Source of the DNA: Heterohyrax brucei
Lineage: Eukaryota > Chordata > Mammalia > Hyracoidea > Procaviidae
Direction: 5' to 3'
Length of the DNA stretch: 64,000 nt
NCBI GenBank assembly: GCA_028571685.1
Contig: CM053143.1
Location: forward strand, 54,677,208 to 54,741,207
Numbering within the stretch: the stretch's first letter is position 1; each line of letters starts with the position of its first letter. The translations under genes and the position numbers were made by a program. Below the pieces are notes generated by a model that was not told where the DNA came from, ran no database searches, and saw nothing but the letters and a program-made list of their open reading frames with translations. Below, piece by piece: positions 10,691 to 21,733 of this stretch.

Positions 10691-13600
10691 ATGGCAGCCA
10701 TGAACACATACCTATCAATAATTACATTGAATGTGAATGGACTGAATGCTCCAGTAAAGAGACACCGAGTGTCATCTTGGATCAAAAGACACGACCCATC
10801 CATATGTTGTCTACAAGAAACTCACTTGAGACCTAAAGACAGGAACAAACTGAAAATTAAAGGTTGGAAGAATATATATCAAGCTAACAATGAACAAAGA
10901 AGAGCAGGGGTGGCAATTCTAATCTCAGACAAAATCAACTTTAATGTCAAATCCACCAACGTGGACAAAGATGGACACTATTTATTGCTGAAAGGTTCAG
11001 TACACAAGCAAGACTTAACTATATTAAATATTTATGCACCTAATGTCACAGCACCTAAATATGTCGAAGAAACACTGACTATGGTCAAAAGAGAGTTAGA
11101 TGACTCCACAATAACAGTGGGAGACTTTAACACTCCACTCTCATTACTAGACAGATCATCTAGAAAAAAGCTCAGTAAAGATACAGAAGACTTCATTTCC
11201 ACAATTAACCAAATAAACCTCATTGATATATACAGAACTTTCCACCCATCAGCAGACAACTACACCTTCTTCTCCAGTGCACATGGAACATTCTCCAGAA
11301 TTGACCACGTGATAGGCCATAATGCAATGCTCAACAAAATCCATACCATTGAATTATTGCAAAGCATCTTCTCAGATCATAAAACCATCAAAGTTGAAAT
11401 CAATAGCAGCAAAAACAGAGATAGAAAGTGGAACTCTTGGAAACTGAACAACATCTTGCTCAAAAAAACATGGGTTATAGAGGAAATCGAGGATGGATGA
11501 ATTAAAGAAATTCACGGATTCCAACGAGAACGAAAACACTTCCTACCAGAACCTATGGGATACAGCCAAAGCAGTGCTCAGAGGTCTGTTTATCTCCATA
11601 AATGCACACATTGGGAAGGAAGAAAGAAACCAAATCAAGGAACTAACTCTACAGCTTGAACAAGTAGAAAGAGAACAACAGAGGAACCCCTCGGGCACCG
11701 GAAGAAAGGAGATCATAAAGATTAGAGCAGAGCTAAATGAATTAGAGAATAGAAAAACAATTCAAGAAATTGAAAAGACCAAAAGCTGGTTTTTTGAAAA
11801 GATCAACAAAATTGATAAACCACTGGCTAAACTTACTAAAGAAAAGCAGGAAAGGAAACAAATAACCCAAATTAGAAATGAGAAGGGAGTTGTCACCACA
11901 GATGCAACAGAAATCAAAAACATCATAACAGAATACTATGAAAGACTGTACTCTAACAAATTTGAAAACCTAGTGGAAATGGACCAATTCCTTGACTCAT
12001 ACCACCTACCCAAATTATCACAAAGTGAAGCAGAACAACTTAATAAACCCATCACAAAGGAAGAGATTGACAAGGTCATCAAAACACTGCCAACCCAAAA
12101 AAGTCCAGGCCCAGATGGCTTCACGGCAGAATTCTACCAAGCATTTAGAGAAGAGTTATCCCCAATACTACTGAGACTATTTCACAGTATAGAAAGGGAT
12201 GAAGTAATCCCAAACTCATTCTATGAAGCCAGCATAACCCTGATACCTAAGCCTGGGAAAGATCCAACAAAGACAGAGAACTACAGACCGATATCACTCA
12301 TGAACTTAGATGCAAAAATTTTCAACAAAATTCTTGCCAACAGAATACAACAACATATCAAAAAAATAATCCATCATGACCAAGTGGGATTCATACCAGG
12401 GATGCAAGGCTGGTTCAACATCAGGAACACAATTAATGTGATTAACCACATAAGTAACACAAAAGACAAAGATCACCTGATTTTGTCCATTGATGCCGAA
12501 AAGGCATTTGATAAAGTCTAACACCCATTCATGCTAAAAACTCTTAGCAAAATGGGCATAGACGGCAAATTCCTCAACACAATAAAGGCCATTTATACAA
12601 AGCCAATTGCCCACATCATCCTGAATGGAAAGAGACTGACAGACTTTCGCCTGAGAACAGGAACTAGACAAGGATGCCCACTGTCACCTCTCCTATTCAA
12701 CATTGTGCTAGAAGTTCTAGCCAGAGCAATTAGACAAGACGAAGAAATAAAGGGTATCTGCACGGCAAAGAGGAAGTTAAAATCTCCCTGTTCGCAGATG
12801 ATATGATTGTATATGCAGAGAACCCCAAGGAAACTATAAGTAAGTTACTCAAACTGATAGAAGAGTTCATCAAAGTCTCAGGATACAAGATAAACATAAG
12901 TAAATCAGTAGGATTCCTTTATACCAACAACGAGACTGTTAAGGAGGAAATTATCAAATCTATACCATTTGTGATAGCCCCTAAGAAGATAAAGTACCTA
13001 GGAATTAATCTAACCAGAGAAACAACAGACCGTTACAAAGAGAACTACAAGCCCTTACTACAAGAAACTAAGAGAGACTTAGATAAATGGAAAAACCTAC
13101 CCTGCTCATGGATAGGAAGACTTAACATTGTGAAAATGTCTATTTTACCCAAAGCAATTTATTTATATAATGCAATCCCAATACAAGTTCCAGCATCATT
13201 TTTTAATGAGATGGAGAAACAAATCACCAATTTTGTTTGGAAAGGGAAGAAGCCCCGGATAAGTAAGGTACTACTAAAGAAGAAGAACACACTGGGAGGC
13301 CTCTCATTACCCGACCTGAGAACATACTACACTGCCATAGTGGTCAAAACAGCCTGGTACTGGTACAAGAACAGACAGACTGATCAATGGAACAGAATTG
13401 AGACCCCAGAGATGACACCATCTGCCTATGAACAGTTGATATTCGACAAAGGCCCTAAGACATTAAACTGGGGTAAAAACAGCATCTTCAACAAATGGTG
13501 CTGGCAAAATTGGTTATCCACCTGCAATAAACTGAATCAAGATCCATATCTTACACCTTATACAAAAACCAACTCCAACTGGATAAAAGACCTAAATATC

Positions 13601-14320
13601 AAACCTAAAACGATAAAGCTCATCCAAGAAAAGGTAGGAACAACAATGGAAGTTTTAATACACAATGAGGACAGACTCCAAAATCTGTCAAAGAAACCTC
13701 AATCAACAGAAGAGAAAGTAGATAAATGGGAACTATTAAGAATTAAACACTTTTGCTCATCCAAAGACTTTATTAATAGAATTAAAAGAACACCCACAGA
13801 GTGGGAAAAAATATTTGGCAACTCTATGTCAGATCGACACCTGATCTCCATAATCTGTAAGATACTACAAAATATCAATAAGAAGAAAATAAACCATCCA
13901 ATTAAGCAATGGGCAAAGGAGATGGACAGATACTTCACTAAAGAGGAGATCCAGGCAGCCAAAAAACACATGCAGACATGTTCACGATCTTTAGCTATTA
14001 AAGAAATTCAAATCAAGACAACAATGAGATACCATCTCACCCCAACAAGATTGGCCATGATCCAGAAAACACAAAACAACAAATGCTGGAGAGGCTGTGG
14101 AGAAAGTGGAACCCTCCTACACTGTTGGTGGGGTTGCAAAATGATCCAGCCTCTTTGGAAGGCAATCTGGCGTTTCCTTAAAAAAATGGATATTGATACA
14201 CCATTTGACCCAGTAATTCCACTACTTGGAATATATCCTACAGATTCAAGGCCTTTCACACCAACAGACACATGCACCACAATGTTTATCGCGGCACAGT
14301 CCACAATAGCAAAAAGGTGA
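10691..14320 (+). pseudogene. L1 ORF2 (endonuclease and reverse transcriptase), three lesions
   Basis: ORF2p nicks target DNA and copies L1 RNA at the nick. The total span corresponds to about 1210 codons. Endonuclease motifs are visible in the first 269 residues: NVNGLN, CCLQETHL (catalytic Glu), VGDFNTPLS, and FSDHKT with the C-terminal His. Reverse transcriptase motifs follow: [34 protein letters not shown] and FADD (12791-12802). A Cys/His knuckle ([18 protein letters not shown]) lies near the C-terminus. Lesions: (a) a frameshift at about 11485-11500, explained by tandem duplication of GGAT; (b) a CAA-to-TAA stop at 12519-12521 just after the DKV motif; (c) a 1-bp deletion near 12762 upstream of FADD. 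Catalytic residues are otherwise kept. Confidence 0.92.
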
Positions 14321-15497
14321 AATCAACCCAGATGCCCAACAATAGAAGAATGGATAGGTAAACTGTGGTACATATACTCAATGGAGCACTACGCAATGAT
14401 AAAGAATAACGATGATTCCAGGAAACATCTCCTAACCTGGTTTCAACTGGAAGACATTATGTTGAGTGAGAGTAGTCAGCGACAAAAGGACAAATACTGT
14501 ATGAGACCTCTACGATAAGATCTCAAAAACAGACTTGTGTATAGAAGAAAAGACTCTTTGACAGCTGCAAGGGAGGGGAGGGAGGGAGGAAGGGTTGGGG
14601 GGGAGGGTTTAGTTTAGGTAGTTACTAGAAATCTAGTTGGGAGAATGCGCACATTAGGAACAAGAACAACATTAAGTGGACTTCAGCATAACTTGAGTAC
14701 TCCTTCCATCTTAACTCAATACTGCAAGGATAGAGAAGCTGGGGCGGGGGGCAGGGACCATGCTCTTAGGAGAATTCCAGGCCAATTGGCACAACTATCA
14801 TTTTGCTAAGAGAGCTCTCTGCACCCCACATTGGTGAGTGGCGTCTGGGGTCTTAAAAGCTGCTAAGCTGCCATCCGAGGACACAGCAAATGGTCCCAAC
14901 TCAGCAGGAATGGATGCTCACCGAGGGCCAAAATGGCATGCGGTAAAGACAACCGAGAAGACAGAGAGACCCACAAGAGTGGGTGCCTACATTGACCTGG
15001 GACCAGAAGAACTGGATGGTGCCCGGCCACCACCAGTGATAGCCATGACGGAGCTCACAGACAGGAGCCTCAGTGGCAACACAAGAATAAAAAGAAGTGC
15101 ATCATGAAATCTCCACTGAAAGACCTTAATTGATGGTCCAGCGGTTTTGGGGTTCCTCTGAGAGCATGTTACCCGGCCCTGATGCTGCCCATTCCCATAA
15201 ATTATAACAAAGGTCCACTCTTTGGACAGGAATAGATTGGACTTGGCAATGCAGAGTGACCATATATTGGTTGCACTTTATGGTTCTATACATCTATAGG
15301 ATATCATCTTGCTGACCTCTGGCTGGAGGAAGGGGAGTGGATGGAGAGGAGGGGAAAGGAGACTGTTGGGAGGATGAGACATGTATGGAGCAGAGAGGAA
15401 TAGTATGCAGTCACCGCACAGGGAGAGCAGTGGAAGCTGCATATAGGGGGGCATGTAAATTTACATGTGAATGTACATTTTCACTCAGTTATGTTAA
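14321..15497 (+). other. L1 3'UTR with polypurine G-tract
   Basis: This is the roughly 1.2-kb 3'UTR of the full-length L1. Near its start lies a run of G-blocks (14571-14607) capable of G-quadruplex formation on the sense strand, a recurrent feature of mammalian L1 3'UTRs. Its terminal 300 bp (from about 15216) recurs as a separate 3'-end fragment at 20443-20735. An open stretch of 89 codons at 14838-15107 is noted but not called a gene. Confidence 0.8.
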
Positions 15498-16224
15498 ATA
15501 AAAAAAAAAAAAGCTATTTTGTCTGAGATTAGTACTACCACTCCTGCTTTTCTTTGTATGTCATTAGCTTCATATATATTTTTCCATCCTTTAATTTTCA
15601 GTTTGTTCACGTCTTTGAGTCTAATGTGTGTTTCTTGTAAGCAACATATAGAAGCATCATGTTTTTCAATCCAAGCTGTTCACCTCTGCCTCTGTAATGA
15701 AGCATCCATTTACATTTAGTGTAATTATTGATAGGTATGTGTTTAGTGCTATTATTTTGGTGCCTTTATTTTTGTGTTGTTCATGTTTTCTTTATTTCTC
15801 TTAATATTCTGTTCTGGATCATTTTTGTTTATGGGTTTACTTTTCATCTTTTTCAGTATTGGTTTTGTGATTCTTCAGACTCTTGTGTTATACTTCTTGT
15901 TTTGATATGTCACAGTGTTAGTTTGCTTTGCAGCTACCTCTTTGATCCCCCTTTATGTTCTAAATTTCAACCAATCTTTAACTTCTGTGCATCTTCGTAA
16001 TTTCCTGTCTATCTGAATGGGTTATATCTACTGTAATATGTTGCTTTTTATAGCATGATGATGTCACAACTTTCATGTTAAAATCACTGGTTCCCTAATT
16101 TTAATATTTTGGCTTTGATTAAGCTTAGTGACTTTCCTAACTGAATTGGCCTGTGGATACTGTGTCCTGCATTTCATCCTAAATTATATGCCTCATGGCA
16201 TTATTTTTCTAAACATAGAGTTAT

Positions 16225-17150
16225 TTTCAGTATTTCTTGTAGTTCTGGTTTGGTTTTTGCAAAGTCTCTAAGCTTCTGCTCATCTGAGAATGTATTAACT
16301 TCACTGTCGTACTTGAGAGACAATTGTGCATGATAAATAATTCTTGGAAACCCTGATGGTGTAGTGGTTAACTGCTATGGTTGCTAACCAAAAAGCTGAC
16401 AGTTCGAATCCCCCAGGTCACTGTAAGTCAGAATTAATTCCACAGCAGTGGTTTTCTTTTTAAAAAATATAATTCTTGGTCAGAAGTTTTTCTCCTTCAA
16501 GATTTTGTATGTGTCATGTTGCCAACATAGTTTCTGCTGAGAAGTCATACAAAAGCCTACAGGACTTCTGCTTGTACATTGGTTTTGCTTCAAGCCTCAC
16601 TGCCTTCAAGAGCCTTTCCTTATGTTTCATTTTATTAAGCATGATTCTATTATACCTTGGCCTCTTTCTTTTGGGGTCTAGCATCTTGAATATCTGCATT
16701 CCTTTCTTTCATGATGTCAGGGGCATTTTCTGTCAGCAACTCTTCAACCATTCTGTTTTCTGCTATCCCTCCCTGTTCAGGAGCTCCAATTAGTCTTAGA
16801 TTATTCCTCTTGATGGAATCCCACATGCTTCTTAGTGCTTCATCATTTTTCTTGTTTCTTTTATTTGGTTTCTGTTCATAAATTCTGGTGTCAGTTGCTT
16901 TATCTTCAAACTCACTAATTCTGTATTCCATTTCTCCTATTCTGCTCTTTTGGCATTGCGCTGAATTCTCTAACTCTGTCATTTTATTATTGGTCTGCTG
17001 GATTTTAGATCACTGATGTTCTAGAAGTTTCTATTGCTTACTTAATTTTTTTGTTTTGTTCTGCTGAATTTTGTTTAATCTCTAGAAGGACTCTATTCAT
17101 AGCTATTTTGTATTCTGCCTTTTCAGAAAGGCTTCATCTGGGAAGTTATT
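16225..17150 (-). pseudogene. L1 ORF1 remnant of the older L1
   Basis: Two overlapping minus-strand open pieces (16982-16650 and 16699-16514) read through the coiled-coil end (RISEFEDKATD), the RRM core (RNNLRLIGAPEQG) and the basic domain (RPRYNRIMLNKMKHKERLLK). A frameshift near 16650-16700 and an AfroSINE insertion in the C-terminal part inactivate it. It is clearly the same protein family as the ORF1 at 9315-10274, but much more diverged. Confidence 0.82.
16348..16468 (+). mobile_element. AfroSINE, internally deleted, inside the older L1
   Basis: The tRNA-like head (GGAAACCCTGATGGTGTAGT, then 'gttcgaatcc') is joined to the tail ('agtcagaatt...cagcagtgg') with the middle missing. The direct repeat ATAATTCTTGG flanks it (16337-16347 and 16469-16479) and matches the interrupted L1. 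Confidence 0.85.
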
Positions 17151-17269
17151 TGATTATTTGGGGAGTTTTCCAGAGCCGTAGTGGCATGCTTCTTTAAATG
17201 TTTAGATATTCATTTTTGTCTTTATGCCTTCAAGAAGCTATCTGATTTCTCTTGTGTTACAATAACGGG

Positions 17270-18420
17270 AGCTGTGGCATAGTTCTAAGAAGTGAGTGGG
17301 TAAGGGCACTGCTAGCTTTGATTACCAGCTACCACTGCATTCTCTAGGTGCAGCTGAATTGTATATAGCTTGCCGACAATCTAGACACAGTCAAGCCCCA
17401 TGATGTTGCTTGACTTACAGGCTGGCCCCAGTTAGGCCTTCAGTGGTGGCAGGCCTAGCCTCCTGGTTACTAAAGGTGGAGAGCTACCTGTGCCAACTCT
17501 CTGTCATCATGCCACTTGAGACTACAGTGTAGCTCAGGGAAGGGAGGAGAGAAGGAAACTACCACACTAGGCTGCCTGGTACTACTGTATTCTCTAGATG
17601 AGTTTGTCTTAAAAACTGGTTTTCTGCTGGGAGTGCAGCTGTCCAGCAGATGCTAAAAGCAGCTGGGCCTTCAGAGGTGGCAGACTCCACCTTCTGGCTG
17701 GCAAAGATAGCACTTTACTTATGGAATCTCTGGCAGGCTGTCAGCAGACACTATGATGTGGCTCAGTGAAGGGTTGTGGAAATGGCACCACCACACTCAG
17801 GCCCTAGTCACCACTACATTCTCTAGCTGCTCATAACATAAAAGCTGTCTTTCTGCCAAGGGAGGTATTGACCAGCTGCAGCTGAAAGCAGCCAGGGACC
17901 TCAAGCATGGCGGGTTCCACCTCCTGGTTTACAGAGATGGCACCTCATAGGCTGTCCTCAGATGATATGACGTGGCTCAAGGAGGGGCAGATTTAGGGCA
18001 CTGCCCCACTTGGCCACCAGCCCCCACTATGATCCCTTTGTATGATCATCTTGAAACAGCTTTTCTGCTGGGAGAAACACTATCTAGACAGGCACTGTTG
18101 GTCAATGTGGGAATTAGCCCCAGGTGAGACCTCATGCATGGCTAACTCCATCTCTCAGCTGACCAAGATGGTGTCCTGCCCAAGCTACCTTTCTTGCAGT
18201 GAGTCATCAGTATCTATGGCACAGCTCAGATAAGGGAGAAACCCTTGGGTCAGCAGCCATTGTTTAGTTCTCCAGATGTGGCTGTCCCAAACATAGTCTC
18301 TTTGCTGCAAGTTTTGTTGTTTACTTAAGCACTACATTTCAGCATAGCAGGGGGCTCATGCCAGGCTCGTAGGTTCAAGCAGTCCCAGTTCCAGCCTGAC
18401 AGTTAATGAAGAGGGCGTCT
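17270..18420 (-). repeat. About 230-bp tandem units at the 5' end of the older L1
   Basis: A diverged block repeats about 4.5 times. The anchor 'actNcattctctag' recurs at about 17334, 17584 and 17813, with weaker versions at about 18026 and 18259, giving spacings of about 250, 229, 213 and 233 bp. Each unit also carries 'gctttctgctgggag', 'ccttcaggtggcag...cctcctggtt' and 'gatgtggctcag'-like stretches in the same order. The position just upstream of ORF1 on the minus strand makes this a monomer-type L1 5'UTR/promoter. Unit limits are approximate. Confidence 0.75.
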
Positions 18421-18483
18421 GTCATGGATAAAATTGTGTGCCCCCCAAAATAGGTGTAGCCCTGTGGCTGGTACTCGTGATCA
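18421..18483 (+). mobile_element. LTR 5' fragment, TGTCATGG family
   Basis: A short piece beginning TGTCATGGATAAAATTGTG with 'ccccccaaaataggtgtagc'. Only the first 60 bp of the family is left, between two L1 segments. Confidence 0.7.
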
Positions 18484-18828
18484 TTAGTACTAGAGAGATG
18501 AAAAACAAAATTGCAATGAGATATCATTTTATCCAAACAAGGCTGGGACTAATGCAAAAAATATAAAATAATAAATGTTGGAGAGGTTGTGGAGAGATTG
18601 GAACACTTATGCACTGCTGCTGGGAATGTAAAATGGTACAAACACTTTGGTAGTCAGTTTGGCACTTCCTTTAAAAAGCTAGAAATAGGAGTACCATATG
18701 ATCCAGCAATCCCAGTCCTAGGAATATATCCTAGAGAAATAAGAGCTGTCACAGGAATAGACATGCACACCAATGTTCACTGAAGCATCATCCATAACAG
18801 CAAAAAGATAGAAACAACCTAGATAATT

Positions 18829-19454
18829 GTCAGGGACTGAATTGTGTTCCCTAAAAACTATGCAACAACTTGGCTGTGTCATAATTCCTGGTATTGTATG
18901 ATGTCCCTCCATGTTGGAATTCCTGCTTCTATGATATTAATGGATGGATTGACACAGTGGCTGCAACACTGGGCTTAAGCATAAAACAATTGTGGACACG
19001 GTGCAAGACCGGGCAGTGTTTCTTTCTGTTGCTCATATGGTCACTATGAGTCAGAACTGACTCGACAGCACCTAACACACAACCAACACATGATGTTAAT
19101 GAGGGTAGTTGCGTGACAATTGTGTTGGTAGAGCAAGATTCAATGTGTAAGTTCAGGGCCTTGAGCAGTCGCTTGAGCTATAAAAGAAGGAATCTAGCAG
19201 GGACATTGGGGGACTTCCTACTGCCAACAAAGCAGAGCTCAATGCATCCATTGAAGGAACAGGGGTCCCTGTGCCTCAGAAGCTTCCAGTCCAGGTGAAG
19301 ATTGACAACAAGGATAGCAGAGAAAGCCTTCCCCTGGAATTGACACCCCAAATTTGCACTTTTAACTTACTGGTCTGTGATGAAATAAAATTTCTCTTTT
19401 GAAAGTCATCCTCTCGTAATATTTCCACTGGAGAAGCACAAGCTGACTAAAACA
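18829..19454 (+). mobile_element. Solo LTR, TGTCATGG family, with RTE stub inside (copy 4)
   Basis: It begins TGTCAGGGACTGAATTGTG and ends 'agctgactaaaaca'. Without the 147-bp RTE stub and its duplicated target, it is about 465 bp. It interrupts an L1 3' end that continues on both sides. Confidence 0.88.
18943..19089 (+). mobile_element. RTE 3'-end stub inside an LTR
   Basis: 147 bp of RTE 3' terminus ('gacacagtggctgcaacact', 'ggtgcaagaccgggcagtgt', 'ctatgagtcagaactgactc') interrupts the LTR. The repeat ATGATRTTAATG flanks it (18931-18942 and 19090-19101). Confidence 0.85.
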
Positions 19455-19959
19455 GTAACCGTTAACAGACAAATGGATAAAAAAAATTACAGTACGGACA
19501 CACAATGTAATACTATGCAACAACAAAGAACAGTGATGAAGCTGCAAAACATCTTACAGCATGGATGAATCTGGAGGACATCACGCTGAGTGAAATTAGT
19601 CACAGTGGATACATATTGTATGGAATCACTATTATGAGAATTCAAGAAAAGATTTAAGCACAGAAAAAAGCATGCTTTGATGGTTACGAGGATGGGAAGG
19701 AACTGATCTAATGGACATAAGGAACCCAGGGTGGAAAGATGTAGTGTGCTGTCACATTGTGAGGACTACAACTAATGTCACGAAACAATATGCATATAGA
19801 TTTTGGTATGAAAACTTGAGTGTAAACTTTCATGTAAAGCACAATAAAAGACAAAATGAAACAAACACTTCTGCCCTCTACCTATCATGCATTTCCAAAA
19901 CCACTTGCACAATTAAAGTATCCATTAGAGCAGCACTCCCGTTTCTTGGGACTAAATTC

Positions 19960-20343
19960 TGTCTTAGTTATCTAGTGCTGCTATAATAGATATACCACAA
20001 TTAAGTGACTTGAACAAACAGAAACTTTTTATCTCACCCTGTAGGAGACTAGAAGTCTGAATCAGGGTACCGGTTCTAGGGGCCAGCTTTCTCTCTCTCT
20101 GTTGTCTCTGGAGGAAACTTCTTGTCTCTTCTGAACTGCTTCTTCTGGAGATCCTCATGTCGCTTAGCGTGCATCTTCCTCCATATGTTTCTTTTGTTTA
20201 ATTTCTTCTATATCTCAAAAGAGATTGACTCAAGACGCATCTTGTCTTATTAACATAACAAAAATAACCCATTCTCAAATTGAATTATAACCACAAGCAT
20301 ATTTACTACACAGATTTGGGGGGCACAATTCAATCCATAACAC
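19960..20343 (-). mobile_element. Solo LTR, TGTCATGG family (copy 5)
   Basis: Reverse orientation: it starts 'tgtcttagttatctagtgct' and ends 'gcacaattcaatccataaca'. It is shorter than full copies because of deletions in the middle. Confidence 0.87.
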
Positions 20344-20442
20344 ATTAATCCTTTATTTTCTCTCTTGTCCTTTGCTATTCGGTTTCTTGAACAAGTGACA
20401 CAAATTAAGTTGTGCAAGCTTATTACTTAATAAAAAACACCA

Positions 20443-20735
20443 ACAGGAATAGATTGGACTCTACAACAGAGTGACCATATTGTGTGTCCATTTTACAGTT
20501 TTGTGCATCTATAGGATGTTGTCCTACTGGCTTCTTACTAGAGGTGAATGGAGAGGGAGGAGAAGAGGGTACAGGAGACTGTTAAGAGGATATGACATGT
20601 ATAGAACAGAAAGCAGGAGTGGGCTGTCACGGGACAAGGAGAACAGTAGAAGCTGCAGATAGGCGGACATGCAAATTTAAACTTGATTGTACACTTTCAC
20701 TCAATCACAATAAATAAATAAAATGAATTAAAAAG
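20443..20735 (+). mobile_element. L1 3'UTR terminal fragment
   Basis: About 290 bp collinear with 15216-15500 of the full-length L1 ('caggaatagattgga', 'ctataggat', 'gggtacaggagactgtt', 'cggacatgcaaattta'), ending in an A/T-rich tail. It is a 5'-truncated insertion of the same or a sister family. Confidence 0.82.
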
Positions 20736-20924
20736 AAAAAAGAACACAAGATTTTTTGTTTGTTTAAAACAAATCTAAGTTTTGCTTTGGATTTATTTTA
20801 TTGCCAGGAGCCTGCACCTAGAAGAACAAGCCCTTGCCTCAGTCCTCAGACTCTGCTTGTGGCACTATTCACAACTCAGTCTCAGATTGTTGGTTGCAAC
20901 TCCCTGAAAATGTTCTTGTCTTAA

Positions 20925-21374
20925 TACCAGGGAACTGTGAATATGTTATCCTGCATGGTATACGGGAACTTGCAGATGAGATTACATTAAGATCCTCAAG
21001 ATGGGGTAATTATTCTGGTTTATCCAGGTTGGCCTAATATGACCACAGGAATCCTTATGAGAAGGTGGCAGATGAACCGACTTTAGGGAGAAGCACAGTC
21101 AGAGAGGAGACAAGATGCGGCACTGCTGGCTTGGAAGCTGGAGGAATGGTCCAGGAGCTGAGGAGTGCAGGCCACCTCTATGCAGATGGAAAAGACAAGG
21201 AAATGGATTCTTCTCTAGAAACACAAAGAAGGAAGACAGGCCTACTGACACCTTAATTTTAGCTCAGTGAAACTACTTTTGGACTTCTGACCTCCAGAAC
21301 TGTAAGAGAGTAAAGCTGTGCTGTTTGAAGCTGCTTTATTTGTGTTATTATTTTTTTAACAGCGGCAATAGGAG
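20925..21374 (+). mobile_element. Ancient MaLR-like LTR
   Basis: The stretches 'cagatgagattacattaaga', 'cctcaagatggggtaatta', 'ccttatgagaaggtggcaga' and 'ggacttctgacctccagaac' follow the order of old MLT1-type mammalian LTRs. The exact subfamily is not determined. Confidence 0.55.
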
Positions 21375-21733
21375 GAACCTCAGGTCTGAAGGACATGCCC
21401 TACTGCCAGCGCTGTTGTTGTGGTGTGTGGTTCCCAACTCTTTGCTTGTTTCCCTTTCCTTTTGTTCCTTGTAGGATGAAAGGATAAAAGGTGCTTCAAG
21501 CCACACTCCAGGGAAGCGCCCTTTACGTTGGTGCAGAGAGGTGACCTTGGGAAGGGATTTACAGTCCCACCCTAATCCTCTCTAATATAATCTGTTCTGC
21601 TGACCACAAGCAGAGGTTAGGATCTACATCACCAGAAAATCACAAAATTGAGGGCAGTCACACAATACAGGGAATCCTGGCACAGCCAAATCACTACACA
21701 TTTTTTGAGGGGGACACAATTGAATCCATGACA
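21375..21733 (-). mobile_element. LTR fragment, TGTCATGG family (copy 6)
   Basis: Reverse orientation. It begins inside the family at 'aggaacctcaggtctgaagg' and runs to 'ggacacaattgaatccatga', so the end with the AAGACA terminus is missing. It abuts an older, different LTR-like repeat. Confidence 0.82.

Larger units (their letters stand above)
8312..15508 (+). mobile_element. Full-length L1 LINE with target-site duplication
   Basis: This is a complete L1 of about 7.2 kb. The 5' end is GGGGGGCAGAGTAAAGATGG, resembling the usual G-rich L1 start. It has a 5'UTR of about 1.0 kb, ORF1 (9315-10274), a 416-bp spacer, ORF2 (10691-14320), a 3'UTR of about 1.2 kb and a short A tail (about 15498-15508). 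The 11-bp direct repeat AAAAGCTATTT flanks it exactly (8301-8311 and 15509-15519). It sits inside an older minus-strand L1, which resumes immediately afterwards. One stop in ORF1, and one stop plus two frameshifts in ORF2, mean it cannot now make intact proteins. The low lesion count and clean target duplication point to a fairly recent insertion. Confidence 0.95.
7788..18420 (-). mobile_element. Older L1 (5' half, minus strand), split by the full-length L1
   Basis: This L1 occupies 7788-8311 and 15509-18420 around the younger insertion. Read on the minus strand from the right, it has a tandem-unit 5' region (about 18420-17260), ORF1 remains (about 17150-16225), a spacer, and the endonuclease part of ORF2 (about 15730-15520 and 8300-7788). 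It stops abruptly at 7788 next to an LTR, so the reverse transcriptase and 3' end are missing. An AfroSINE interrupts it at about 16348-16468. Stops and indels are frequent, so it is a fossil. Confidence 0.85.
18484..19870 (+). mobile_element. Old L1 3' end, split by an LTR
   Basis: The ORF2 C-terminus (SWN..WYKHFGSQFGTSF, VPYDPAIPVLGIYPREIRAVTG) is open at about 18589-18783. It is followed by the usual 3' region ('atggatgaatctggaggac', 'gtgaaattagtcac') and ends in an AATAAA-containing tail near 19845. An LTR at 18829-19454 interrupts it. The family differs from the full-length copy. Confidence 0.8.

Noticed and set aside
17270..18420. Tandem 230-bp units as a satellite or CRISPR-like array
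   Set aside because: The units are long, diverged and placed directly upstream of an L1 ORF1. No short identical repeats with unique spacers exist.
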